A stretch of 64,000 nucleotides of DNA from CAVQFD01 sp963724695 (lineage in GTDB: Bacteria > Acidobacteriota > Vicinamibacteria > Vicinamibacterales > CAVVIG01), in assembly GCA_963724695.1 (NCBI GenBank), contig CAVRVW010000012.1, positions 434,001-498,000 of the forward strand. The letters run 5' to 3'. The position numbers were made by a program, and so were the translations under genes. The notes under the pieces are model-generated. The model was not told the DNA's origin and ran no database searches. It was given only the letters and a program-made list of their open reading frames with translations. Position 1 is the first letter of the stretch; every line of letters starts with the position of its first letter. Shown piece by piece: positions 9,588 through 19,855 of this stretch.

Positions 9588-10729
9588 TGAGGCCCGCCGA
9601 ACGGCTGGTCGTCGTGCCGTCCGATCCGATTGCGGTATACGAGAAGGCCGGGTACGACTGGCTCGAGCGCTACTTCAATCCGGCAGGGATGTTCCGTGAG
9701 GTGTACGCCGTCAGCCCGCTCGAGCAGGGCGAGCGCAGGGCCTTCGGGATGACCATCCTGGGCGTCGCCGAGGGCCGGTTCCGCCGCGTGCTGCGCGATC
9801 TCAAGCCCGACGTCGTCCGTGCCTACGGCGGGTACTGGCCGAGCGACTTCGTCTGCAGAAACCGGGTCGCCGGCATCCCCGTGCTCGTCAGCGTTCACGA
9901 TTCGAACCCATCTGAAGTGCATGCGTCTCTGAGGTTTGCCGATCTAGTCCTGTGCGTGTCCGAGGCTGTGAAGCGCCGGGTCCTGTCGGTGGGCACGAAT
10001 CCGTCGCGGATCCGGATCCTGCCGAACAGAGTGGATTCGCGGGTCTTCCACCCGAAGACCGCGGCCGACTTTCGGTCGTTGCAGGATCGATTCCCCGCTG
10101 GACGGCACATCCTGCACGTGGGGAGACGGGTTCCGCAGAAAAACCTCGACACGCTGATTCACGCCCTCGCGCTCCTGCCCTCCGAGTATTCCTGTGTTTT
10201 CGTCGGACAGGGGAAGCGAGACAAGTTCGTCGCGCTGGCGGAAGGCCTCGGCGTCGGGGATCGATGTGTCTGGCTGGACGCCATCCAGAACAGCGAGTTG
10301 CCCCTCTGGTATTCCTGGTGCGACTGCATGTGCACGCCCAGCCGGTGGGAAGGGTTCGGCATCGTCTTCCTCGAAGCGGCGGCGTGCGGCGCAGCCATCG
10401 TGACGTCTGATATCGCTCCCATGAACGAGTATCTCGTCCACGACAAGAGCGCCTGTCTCGTGAGGGCCTACGAGGATCCACGGGCGCTGGCCGATGGGAT
10501 CACGCGCGCCTGCGAGGACGCGGACTACCGTCGCACGATCAAGAGCGGCGCGATGACAGCCGCCAGGCCGTTCGATCTTCCCGAGATCGACGCCAGAGAG
10601 GTCGCGATCTACCGCGAGGCGATGGGGCTGGCCTCGCCCACCCTGCCACGCAGGCTCGGGATCGCGGCCTGGGAGTACGGCACGGCCGTCACCTCCCGTC
10701 TCCAGGCGTTACGGCACCTGAATGGCTGA
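9587..10729 (+). CDS. Glycosyltransferase family 4
   Basis: GT-B fold retaining glycosyltransferase adding a sugar to the lipid-linked repeat unit. The N-terminal Rossmann domain is shorter than usual. The C-terminal domain is typical: ILHVGRRVPQKNLDTLIHAL, a sugar-nucleotide-binding region, and the EX7E-type segment EGFGIVFLEAAACG. It is intact (380 aa). The start ATG 9587 overlaps the upstream stop. Donor and acceptor cannot be read from the sequence. Confidence 0.9.
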   Translation: MRPAERLVVVPSDPIAVYEKAGYDWLERYFNPAGMFREVYAVSPLEQGERRAFGMTILGVAEGRFRRVLRDLKPDVVRAYGGYWPSDFVCRNRVAGIPVLVSVHDSNPSEVHASLRFADLVLCVSEAVKRRVLSVGTNPSRIRILPNRVDSRVFHPKTAADFRSLQDRFPAGRHILHVGRRVPQKNLDTLIHALALLPSEYSCVFVGQGKRDKFVALAEGLGVGDRCVWLDAIQNSELPLWYSWCDCMCTPSRWEGFGIVFLEAAACGAAIVTSDIAPMNEYLVHDKSACLVRAYEDPRALADGITRACEDADYRRTIKSGAMTAARPFDLPEIDAREVAIYREAMGLASPTLPRRLGIAAWEYGTAVTSRLQALRHLNG

Positions 10730-10765
10730 CCCCGGATTCGGCGACGTCACATCGGCGGAACAACA

Positions 10766-13091
10766 ATGATCAAGAAAGCGTTGAGCAAGGCACGAACTCA
10801 GGTCAGACAGACCGCTCTCGATTTGATGTGCAAGCAGTTGATGGCCGCGAGCGCCGGCGGGCGCGCGCCCTTCAATTTCGAAGAGCTGAAGATGCTGCGC
10901 GCGGCGCTCATCTCGCAGAACCTCTGCTGCATCGACGGTCAGATGGTGTCCGAGTTCGAACGCCAGTTCTCCTTCACCTACGGCGTGCCTTACGGCGTGG
11001 CGTCGACGTCCGGCACAGCCGCCATTCACGTCGCGCTCGGCGCGCTCGACCTGGAACCTGGCGAGGAGGTGATCACGGCCCCGATCACCGACATGGGGAC
11101 GATCATTCCGATCCTCTGCCAGGGCGGCATTCCCGTGTTCGCCGACGTCGATCGCACGCTGAACATGGATCCCGCGTCGGTCGAGCAGTGCATCACCAGC
11201 CGGACCAGGGCGATGCTGGTGGTCCACCTCTTTGGCAACCCGTGCGACATGGACGCGATGTCCGCGCTTGCAAAGCGCCACAACATTCCCCTGATCGAGG
11301 ACTGCTCACAGGCGCATTGGACCGACTACAAGGGCAGGTTCGTCGGCACGATCGGCGACATCGGATGCTTCAGCTTCCAGCAGTCGAAGCACATGACCAC
11401 CGGCGACGGCGGCATGACGATCACGTCGAATCAGGCGTACTACGAGCGGATGAAGCTGTTCGCCGACAAGGGGTACGCCAGAAAGGGCTGGGGCGCCAGG
11501 TCCTACCTTTTTCACGCGCCCAACTACCGGATGACGGAGCTGGTCGGCGCCGTCGGCCTGGCACAGCTCGGGAAGGTCAAGGCGGTCGTCGAGAAGCGGC
11601 GCGAGTTGTGCCGGCATTTGACCAGCCTGCTGTCGCCGGTCCACGGCATTGAGCCGGTGCCGGTGACCGAGGGCGCCAATCCTTCGTACTGGCAGTACGC
11701 CTTCTGCGTCGACGGCGTTTCCGTCGCGGACTTCGCGGCCGATCTGATCCGGCAGAAGATCTGGGCGACGGCCGGCTACACCGGCAAGCCGATCTATCTC
11801 TGCTCCGAGTCGCTGATCGCAAAGAAGACATACGGGACGTCGGAGTGGCCGTTCACCTGCAATCCAGGCATCACGTACGAGTACAAGGAGGGGCTCTGCC
11901 CTCGGGCCGAGGACAGCCTGACTCGCCTCGTGACCATTCCGATCGACGAAAGCCGTGACAGGGCGTACATGGAACGGGTAGCGGCGGCGGTGTCGGGCAC
12001 GATGACGAGGCTGGCTTCCGGGACCGTCTCCGCCGTGCCGGTTGTCAAAGCACCCACCGCTTCACCTGCGCCCACCAGGGCTGCCAACGGGACCTCGCCT
12101 TCACGAGTCCGGGTCGCGATCGTCGGCTGCGGGCAGATGGGACGCTGGCATCTTGACTCCTACAAGAACGAATCCCCAGGTCGACGTGGTGGGCTTTGTC
12201 GATTCATCCATTGCCCGTGCCGAGGGATTCGCGCGCGAGTCCAACGGCAAGGCCTACGGATCGCATACGGACCTGCTCCGCGATGGACCGCTGGACGCCG
12301 TCAGTCTCTGCACCGTGCCCTCGACTCACCACGACATTGCCATCGATCTCCTGAAGGCCGGCGTCAACGTGCTCTGCGAGAAGCCGCTGGCGATCTCGGT
12401 GACGCAGGCGGAAGAGATGTCGAGAACGGCAAAGGAGCAGGACCGGCTGCTGTTCACGGCCTTCAAGTTCAGGTTTCATGACGAAGTACGCCGGGCGAAG
12501 GAGCTGATCGACGCGGGCAGCCTCGGGCAGATCCTGAACTTTCGGCTCATGTTCGGCGGCTACATCGACATGACCGGACAGTGGTATTCCCAGAAGGCGC
12601 TCTCCGGCGGCGGCATCATCATGGACAACGGACCGCACGCAGCGGACCTGATGCACTTCCTGTTTGGCCACGTCAAGAGCGTCACGGCACAGGTCGGCCG
12701 CACGTCAGCACCTCGAAGTCGAGGACACCGCGAAGCTGGATGTCTGCATGGAGAACCAGACGGTCGGCACGGGCGATCTGAGCTGGTAGCGTGCGGATCC
12801 CGCCGCGCTCTTACCTGGAAATCTACGGCGACGACGGCGCGGCCACGCTGGACCCCGAGGGCATTTCCTACAAGTTCAAGACGTGGAGCGAATGGAAACG
12901 GGTCGGCAATCAGCGTGGACGCCAAGGGCGCATTTGCCCGCCAGATCGACTACTTCGTCGACGCGGTCCTCGGACAGAATCCGCTGAGCCTCGGCAATGG
13001 CGAAGGCGTGGCGTCGCAACGCGTGATCGAGGCGGCGTATCAGTCGGTGGAACAGGACCGGAAGATCAACATCACGGCCGATCGAGGGTGA
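10766..13091 (+). CDS. Fused DegT-type aminotransferase and Gfo/Idh/MocA-type oxidoreductase
   Basis: Bifunctional-looking protein. Residues 1 to about 410 are a DegT/DnrJ aminotransferase with PLP lysine 208 in FQQSKHMTTGDGG. After an Ala/Pro/Thr-rich linker (about residues 415-447) a second Rossmann enzyme begins in the same frame with VRVAIVGCGQMGRWHLD and continues with CEKPLAIS, the Gfo/Idh/MocA signature. The pairing of sugar oxidation and transamination matches what separate WbpB and WbpE-type enzymes do for 3-amino sugars. The oxidoreductase half is broken at 12166/12167, 12695/12696, 12783/12784 and 12904/12905, all synonymous third-base pairs (AAG/AAA, GTC/GTG, AGC/AGT, GTC/GTG). 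The fusion joint itself lies in an unbroken stretch. Confidence 0.82.
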
Positions 13092-13093
13092 AC

Positions 13094-14101
13094 ATGTATT
13101 CTTGTCGTCGATGCTCGGCGGAGTCGCGCGGAGTCCCCAGGTGCAACCACGCGGGGCGGCGGCCGCGCTCGAACGAGGGCCATCGGTTGGGTCAAGGAAC
13201 AACCGCCTCGCCGGCGGTGGGATCGCCGTCCACCACAAGTCGCACGACTCGCCACGCAGGAAGTGACCGGCTATCTGATTCCGACCCTGATGAACGCCGG
13301 CGAAGAGGCGCTTGGCCATCGAGCTCGCTCGATGGGAGGCGTCCGTACAGACGGCCGGACGGATCGCTGGCGGCACCAGACGGCGTTCCGTACACGTTCG
13401 ACACGGCGCAGGTCATTCGCGGGTTTCTCGCGGTCCTCGATCGCGTCCCGCAGCTCGAGCCGAACCTGCGCCGCGCGTGCGACTACGTCGCGGCACAGAT
13501 CGGCGCCGACGGGCGGGTCAACAGCCACGTCGCTCGACATGTGGAAGCTGCCAGACGGACAGCGTCCTGACCGACTACTGCAATCTCTACGTGCTGCCGC
13601 CGCTCGTCGACGCGGGTCGACGGCTCGGCGAGCCCAGGTACATCGAGGCGGCGCACCGCGGCGCTGAACTACTTCCGGCAGCAAGCCTGACCTGGTGGAC
13701 GTTCAAGGCGGAGTCGGGCACGTTCTCTCACATGTTCGGGTACATGATGGAGGCGCTCGTCGATCTTGGCGAGCTCGAGCTCGCCGAGAAGGGGCTCGCA
13801 GCAGGCCGAGCGCATCCAGCGGCCGACGGCAGCATCCCCGCCTATCCCAGGCGCGACCTGGATCTGTTCGACCGGGATGGCGCAGTTGGCCATCGCCTGG
13901 CTCAAGCTCGGGCGATCGCGGACCCGGCAGAACGAGCCCTGACGCTACCTCGAACGCCTGCAGCACGCGAGCGGCGGCTTCTTCGGCAGCTACGGCAGGG
14001 GCGCTATCTACTTCCCTCAGGAGGAAATCAGCTGGGGGGTGAAGTTCTTCATCGATGCCGAGCTGCTCGCTGAGGATCGCAGCCGGTCCGGCAGGCGATG
14101 A
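13094..14101 (+). CDS. Six-hairpin (alpha/alpha-toroid) protein of polysaccharide clusters
   Basis: Reconstructed across about ten frame breaks, the protein reads AIGWVKE, GGGIAVHHKSHDS, EVTGYLIPTLMNAGEEALA, PYTFDTAQVIRGFLAVLD, VLTDYCNLYVLPPLVDAG, GTFSHMFGYMMEALVDLG and FFGSYGRGAIYFPQEEISW. The repeated helix pairs fit a six-hairpin glycosidase or prenyltransferase-like toroid of about 330 residues. I recall similar proteins in O-antigen and capsule clusters, with no established function. It starts at ATG 13094 behind GAGGGTGA, two bases after the fused enzyme, so it is in the operon. Resolvable breaks include CTT/CTG, GCC/GCG, GGA/GGC and CGC/CGG pairs. It might trim or modify the glycan; that is a guess. 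Confidence 0.6.
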
Positions 14102-14225
14102 CGCTCCTGGTACCCTCCCGTGATACACCCAGGTCCGCTCCCTTCCCCGCTCCCGAAATGGCTGGCTGCCAGTTCGCCCTCACCGATCCCGCCTGAATCC
14201 GAAGGGCCCTCCAAAGGAACAACCG

Positions 14226-15365
14226 TTGCGAGCCTGCATCTTCATTACTGATCTGGGCAAGGTGGCGTCGCACGGAGACGCGCTCGTGAGCCGCGCCGGT
14301 GCTCTGGCCGGGAGTGACCGCCTTCGACGAGATCTGCTTTGTCGGATGCCGGCAGTCACAGCCGCTCGACGGAGGCGTCGCCGCGTATCAGCCCCACGTC
14401 ACCGCCGACACCTACTCGAGAATGCGGGTCGCGAACACGCTCTTCCGCCTCGTCGACGCGAAGGCAGCGCCGACGATCGCCGCGCGGGCCGGCCTCTCGC
14501 TCTGCGCGCCTGCGGTGATCGAAGTGATTCTCGCCTGCGATCCGGACTTCGTGCTGCTCGATGTCAGCTGGGGCGGCTATCTGAAGACGCGGCTCGACGC
14601 CGAACTCCCCGGAAGGGTCTGCCTCAGCGGCCATCACACGGCTGCCGCGAGAACCTGCACCCCGTTCGTGCAGAATCCGGAAACGCTCGTCAGCATCGTG
14701 CTGCCCACACACAACGGCTCGAAGTACATCAGGCACTCGATCGACAGCTGCCTCACCCAGATCGCACCGTCGACCTCGAGCTCATCGTGGTGGACGACGG
14801 CTCGACGGAGGACATGGGCGCCATCGTGTCCGAGTTCGACGATCCCCGGCTCCGGTACGTTCGGCATGACACGAACAAGGGCATCTCGGCGGCGTTGAAC
14901 ACCGGCTTCGCGCTGGCCACGGGCGACTACCTGACCTGGACGTCTGACGACAATTGCTACGATCCGAATGCCATCGAGAGACTGGCGCGCGTTCCTTCAG
15001 AAGCATCCCGGACATCGACTTCGTCTATGCGTCTTCCTACATCGTCGATGAGCGAGGCAGCGAGACCACGCGATCAGGCGGCCTCTGCCGCCGCAGGAGC
15101 TTGACGCGGCAGAACGGCGTCGGCGCCTGCTTTCTCTACACGCGCCAGGTCTACCGCGCAGTCGGCGACTACAATTCAGACGCGTTCCTGGTTGAGGACT
15201 ACGACTACTGGGTCCGCGTCTCGAAGCGTTCCGGATGCAGCGGCTATCCTGTCGCCGCTGTATTACTACCGCTACCACGAAGAGTCGCTGACGTCGAGCA
15301 TACGGCGTCGACGAAGTGGCCGCGCCGCTTCGATCGTCGTCAGGCAGCAGAACGGCGTCGCATGA
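14226..15365 (+). CDS. Two-part glycosyltransferase: novel N-terminal region plus GT2 domain
   Basis: The N-terminal about 150 residues (MRACIFITDLG..., DFVLLDVSWGGYLKTRL) look like a Rossmann-type half domain reminiscent of GT4 N-termini. A family 2 GT-A domain follows: LVSIVLPTHNGSKYIRHSID, LELIVVDDGSTEDMG, and TWTSDDNCYDPNAI with the DXD-like acidic motif. The gene then runs through VEDYDYWVRVSKR and LYYYRYHEESLT to a TGA at 15363 that overlaps the next ATG. Several frame breaks (about 14300, 14770, 14995, 15080, 15235) split it. Start TTG 14226 is chosen because AAAGGAAC precedes it. The N-terminal region's role is unknown. Confidence 0.65.
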
Positions 15366-16428
15366 CAGGGCACGGCATCACGGGTGCTGAGGCGACGCCG
15401 CTGGTCAGCGTCGTCATTCCGACCCACAACTCCGCTGCCGGTTCATCGCCGAGGCCGTGAAGAGCGTGCTGGCCCAGACCTACCGGAGTTGCGAAGTGAT
15501 TGTTGTCGATGACGGATCGTCCGACGGGACCCGCGACGTCCTGCGCCCTTCGCCGGACAGATCAGGTACCTGCATCAGGCCGAACCAGGGTCCGTCGGCC
15601 GCCCGCAACGCCGGGATCAGAATTGCCAAGGGTCAGTTCATCTGCCTGCTGGACGCGGACGACGGATGGGCCCCGTACAAGCTAGAACGACAGGCTGCGT
15701 TCATGGCGGCGCATCGAGGACGTCGGGCTCTTGTTCGCCGATGCAGAGGAGTCCGACGACGCGGGCATTCAGAAGCCGTCCATCCTCAAGACGATGATGT
15801 TTGGCCCGGCCGTGTTGTCGGAGACGCCGCTCGAGCAGCCGTTCCGCCGGCTCGTCGAAGAGAACTTCGTGCCCACCAGCACCGTGATGATCAGAACGTC
15901 GTGCCTGGTGAAGGCCGGCCTGTTCGACGAAGACCTTCAGAACGCCGAGGACAGGGACATGTGGCTGCGCCTGGCCGCCCACGCTCCAGTCGGGCCTGCC
16001 TTCCCCTCGTGCTGGCGACGAAACGGAGTCACGGCGGAAATATCTCATCGCGCATCGAGACCGCCCTGCGATCACGGATCCGTGTCTGGAGCCAGGCTCG
16101 ACGCCGATGGCCGGACATGGCGCCCGCATCGCTGTATCACAGGATGCTCGCTGGCGCCTACCAGGAGCTCGGATACCTGCTGCTCACACGGGGCGAAACG
16201 CGCGCCGCGAGGGGATGCGGCGTGGAAAGCCTCCGCAACGCCCTGAGATATGTGGTCACCACACGATCCGGCTTCTCGAACCGTTGGCTGTTGTCTGCCG
16301 GGCTCGTGCCTCTGACGCTCGTGCCCTGGCCGCTCGTCCGGTCGGTGTGGCGGGCGCGAAACCATGCCCTCGGGAGAGAGTTTCAGCCGTGGCCGGTCGT
16401 GGCGCCCACGCCGCCGGAGCATCCGTAG
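15362..16428 (+). CDS. Glycosyltransferase family 2
   Basis: GT-A fold inverting transferase. It has VSVVIPTHNSA at the N-terminus, CEVIVVDDGSSDGTRDV, GPSAARNAGI, CLLDADDGW as the metal-binding acidic motif, and AEDRDMWLRLA as the likely catalytic-base region, then a C-terminal helical tail of about 110 residues. Frame breaks occur near 15434 (a missing base after GC, fitting a lost third position of Ala), 15550, 15585, 15715 and 16010. Start ATG 15362 overlaps the upstream stop (ATGA), which implies coupled translation. Confidence 0.8.
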
Positions 16429-16440
16429 AAAACGGAATCG

Positions 16441-17859
16441 ATGAAGTCGCTCGCGATGATCGCCTACTACTTTCCGCCCGAAGGGGGCGCGGCCGTTTAC
16501 CGTCCGCTCCGGTTCGTGCGGCGCCTGGCGAGCCTGGGATGGCACTCGGCCGTCGTCACCCACGGCGGTCGCCGCCACGAGAGGTACAACCCGGGTCTGA
16601 TGGAGTCGGTCCCACCCGGGACCGACGTCGTGCGAGTGGCGGATGGCGACCTCTGGCAGGCCGTCCAGGCCAGACGAGCGAAGCGGTTCGAGCAGCGTGT
16701 CGAGGCCGGCATCGCTCGAACTGCATTGGACGCAGCTCACCAACGGCCGGCCCGCTCCTTCCTCCGAGGTCTGGTCCGGCGGGCCGAGGCCTGGCTGTAC
16801 TACCCGGATCCCGCCCGCTTCTGGATCCGCCCCGCAACACGCGCGACGGTCGCCGTCTGCCGTCGCAAACGGCCCGATGTGCTGCTCGTCACGGGTGGGC
16901 CGTGGTCGTCATTTCTCGTCGCGCGGAAGGCTTCGCGCCTCACCGGTGTGCCGTACATGCTCGACTTCCGCGACTCGTGGACGTTGACCCGCAACGAGGA
17001 CTTCGAGCTGCTGCGGCCCCGATGGGCGCGGTCGAAAGACCGGCGACTGCTCGGCAGCCTGTTCAGGGAAGCCCAATCGGTCATCTTTCGCTACGAAGCC
17101 GAGGCGGAGTGCTACTGGAATGCCTACCCAGGCACGCTTCGCGCGGAGAAGATCCACATCATCCCCAACGGGTACGAGGGCGAGGTCGAAGCGTTCGACG
17201 TGGACCGAGGGGAGCGATGTACGCTTCTGTACACCGGAACGGTCGGGCCGTACCGGTACAACACTCTCCTGGAGGCGCTCTCCATTCTGCGGGCCTCCCT
17301 TCCCGAGTCGAGGCATCTGCATGTCCTCTTCGTCGGCGAGGGAGTGGACAGCGTCGAGCGGGCCGCGGCGTCGCGTGGTCTGTCGGACCTTGTCGAGACC
17401 AGACGGCCCGTGCCCTCGCGCGAGGTCGCTCGACTGCAGCGCCAGGCCCACGCGCTCGTCCTGCTTGGCGTCAAGAGCTATCAGGGTTACGAGCTGTGCG
17501 GAAGCAAGGTGTTCGGGTATCTGAAGGCTGGTCGGCCAATCCTTGGCATCCTTCCTCCGGACGAGTCCAGAAAAGTTCTCGAGCAGGTCGGCGTTTCGAC
17601 CCTGGCCGACATCGAGTCCCCTCAGGAGATCGCGCGCCTCCTGCGGCATGTGCTGACGTGTTGGCAGGACAACCGATTGGCGACCCTGTTGCCGAATCCT
17701 GAACAGTGCGCGGTTTACGAGGCAGACCACCAGACCCATGCCCTTGTGCGCGCCCTGGAGGGCCGAACGCCTCTCACGTCGTTCGTGCCCGGGTCGGCGG
17801 AAATGCCAGACAGCCTGAAGGACAAAATCGGTCGAGAGGGATGGCTCAGCCCAGCGTAA
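16441..17859 (+). CDS. Glycosyltransferase family 4 (WbuB-like)
   Basis: Intact 472-residue GT-B transferase. The N-terminal IAYYFPPEGGAAVYRPLRFVRRL is the typical opening of WbuB-like enzymes. The middle has LLVTGGPWSSFLVARK and the substrate-side DFRDSWTL. The C-terminal half has IIPNGYEGE, LLYTGTVGPYRYNTLLEAL and GSKVFGYLKAGRPILGI in place of the usual EX7E motif. The last 19 bases overlap the downstream deacetylase-like gene. Confidence 0.88.
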   Translation: MKSLAMIAYYFPPEGGAAVYRPLRFVRRLASLGWHSAVVTHGGRRHERYNPGLMESVPPGTDVVRVADGDLWQAVQARRAKRFEQRVEAGIARTALDAAHQRPARSFLRGLVRRAEAWLYYPDPARFWIRPATRATVAVCRRKRPDVLLVTGGPWSSFLVARKASRLTGVPYMLDFRDSWTLTRNEDFELLRPRWARSKDRRLLGSLFREAQSVIFRYEAEAECYWNAYPGTLRAEKIHIIPNGYEGEVEAFDVDRGERCTLLYTGTVGPYRYNTLLEALSILRASLPESRHLHVLFVGEGVDSVERAAASRGLSDLVETRRPVPSREVARLQRQAHALVLLGVKSYQGYELCGSKVFGYLKAGRPILGILPPDESRKVLEQVGVSTLADIESPQEIARLLRHVLTCWQDNRLATLLPNPEQCAVYEADHQTHALVRALEGRTPLTSFVPGSAEMPDSLKDKIGREGWLSPA

Positions 17860-18695
17860 ACGAGCGTCGCCTGCGATTTTGCATTCGCGACGACGACACG
17901 AACTTTTTCACCAGGCCCGAGGAGCTCGAGCGGGTGTATGGCCGAATCACCGAAGGGGGCCCGGTATCCCTGGCGGTCGTCCCCTTCTGCCGTGCGGGCA
18001 CCAGCAAGGCGGTGCCGGAGAGACTACGGGGCCGATGGTCCGTGCACCCGTTGCATGAGAACGTCGAGCTCGTGGCCTACCTGCGCGAAAGGCTCGCGGC
18101 AGGCCGGTTCGAAATCATGCTTCACGGGTACCACCACGACGAACTGCACGGCCGGCCGGAGTTCGCCGCCACCGACGACCTTCACGGTCGGGTTCGAGCC
18201 GGCCGGGAATATCTCGAAGACCTGCTGGCCACCAGGATTAGAGTCTTCGTGCCGCCTCACAACGCCATCGGGCGAAGCGGGCTGCAGGCCATCGCGCGCG
18301 AGCGTCTGCACCTGGGCGGGGCGGCGGGCGTTCGTGGGGGATGGCCCCTCTTGTCGTCCGAGACGTGGGCGCTGTGGTGGCGGCTTCGAAAATGGCGCAG
18401 CGCCAACGGATCCGGGGTGCCATGGATCCTCGACCTGGGTGACCACCGCGAGATTCACGGGAATGCAGTCACCCCTCTCTCCAGCTTGAAGACGAACGAG
18501 TCGAATCTGGATCGGGCATTCGAGGTGGGCGGCGTCTTCTGCGCGGCAACTCACTACTGGGAAATCGGGACGGCCAGCCAGCATCCCGGCGACCCGACGG
18601 TCGGAGAGCAGCTTCATCGCCTGATCGATCGCGCAGTCAGCCGGCCGGGGACCGTCTGGCAGTCGGTCGGCGACATCGTCTCGAGCCCGCACTGA
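17841..18695 (+). CDS. Polysaccharide deacetylase-like protein (NodB fold, DUF2334-like)
   Basis: About 284 residues, intact, no signal peptide. The N-terminal FCIRDDDTNFF gives the paired acidic residues, MLHGYHHDEL gives the metal-binding histidines, and VFVPPHNAIG supplies the next loop of a NodB-like barrel. Such proteins remove acyl groups from sugars or act on lipid-linked intermediates in the cytoplasm. Start ATG 17841 sits inside the end of the upstream glycosyltransferase gene. The substrate is unknown. Confidence 0.72.
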   Translation: MAQPSVNERRLRFCIRDDDTNFFTRPEELERVYGRITEGGPVSLAVVPFCRAGTSKAVPERLRGRWSVHPLHENVELVAYLRERLAAGRFEIMLHGYHHDELHGRPEFAATDDLHGRVRAGREYLEDLLATRIRVFVPPHNAIGRSGLQAIARERLHLGGAAGVRGGWPLLSSETWALWWRLRKWRSANGSGVPWILDLGDHREIHGNAVTPLSSLKTNESNLDRAFEVGGVFCAATHYWEIGTASQHPGDPTVGEQLHRLIDRAVSRPGTVWQSVGDIVSSPH

Positions 18696-18732
18696 TTCGA
18701 TTCGAGAGAACAGCGTCTTGCCGATTCCGCCT

Positions 18733-19855
18733 ATGAAGATCGCCCTGGTCGATGACACGGTGTACGGCTACGCCACCGGGGACACGCCGTTCGCTGGCGG
18801 CGCCGAGCGTTACATGTGGCTGCAGATACGTGCGCTGGTCGCTCACGGCTGGTCGGGGGTCATCGGCGTCCGCAACGCTTTGGCGCCAGGAGAGCGCGTG
18901 CGCATCGACGGGGTGGACTGTGTGGGCATCGATCGGGGCCACACGCTCCGGAGCTTGCACCGGTTTCTTGCTTCGGAGAAACCCGACTGGTGTCACTGGT
19001 TTGCCGCCAGCCACCTGCTCGGACCGGCGGTGGCCGTCGGCAAGCTCACCGGAACCCGGACCGTGTTCTCTGCGCAATTCGACCTTGATGTGCGCCCACG
19101 ACAAGCCCTTCACCACCGACCACGCCTCTGGCCGCTGTATGCGGCGGGACTTGCCGGAAGCGACAGAATCTTGCTGCAGCATGGGCGTCAGCTGAACGAG
19201 CTTCCGTCGGTCTGGCGCGCCAAGGCCTGCGTCGTTCCGGGGGTGGTGACGATGCCCGGGTCGTTCATTCCTCATGCCGGACGCGAACCGTACGTCGCCT
19301 GGGTCGGTGTCCTTCGACAGCCGAAGCGGCCCGATCTGCTGATTGAGGTCGCCCGGCGGTGCCCATCGACTCGTTTCGTCGTGTGCGGCGGCACCAGCGA
19401 CCATCGATCGCCCCCCGGCTACAGCCAATCCATGGCTGAACGTCTTCGGCAGGTTCCGAACGTCAGTTACCTCGGGCACGTGCCGCCGGCGCGCGCCATT
19501 GAGGTGATCGCCGGCGCGTCGCTGCTGCTGTCCACGTCCGAAGGAGAGGGTTTCCCGAGCGTGTTCCTCGAAGCCTGGGCCAGCTGGAACGCCCGTGGTC
19601 AGCCTGAAGATCGATCCCGACGGCGCTATCGCAGACAAGGGCCTCGGGGTCATCTCTGCCGGGACAGAAGGAGCGGCCGGCGATATCGGCACCTTGATGG
19701 CCTCCTCCGAGAAACGTCAGCAGATGGCCCTTCGCACGCGCAGATATGTGTCGACATTCCACTCTGAGGCCGCCGCCGTCGCCTCCGTCGAACGCGCCTT
19801 GAGCGGCGGAGTCCCTTCCGCTCTGCAGACGTCACCGGACCTGGCCCGACCATGA
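18733..19855 (+). CDS. Glycosyltransferase family 4
   Basis: GT-B transferase. It opens with MKIALVDDTVYGYATGDT, has GGAERYMWLQIRALVAHGW for the acceptor side, then YVAWVGVLRQPKRPDLLIEVA and LLLSTSEGEGFPSVFLEAWASGTPVVSL. The frame breaks at 19584/19585, where AG is followed by both C and T (both Ser) exactly inside ASGTPVV. The tail then runs to a TGA at 19853-19855 overlapping the next ATG. ATG 18733 is preferred; TTG 18718 is possible. Confidence 0.85.

Noticed and set aside
12042..13091. Separate oxidoreductase gene starting at GTG 12042
   Set aside because: That frame lacks the nucleotide-binding motif, which lies in the aminotransferase frame just upstream; the fused reading explains both halves.
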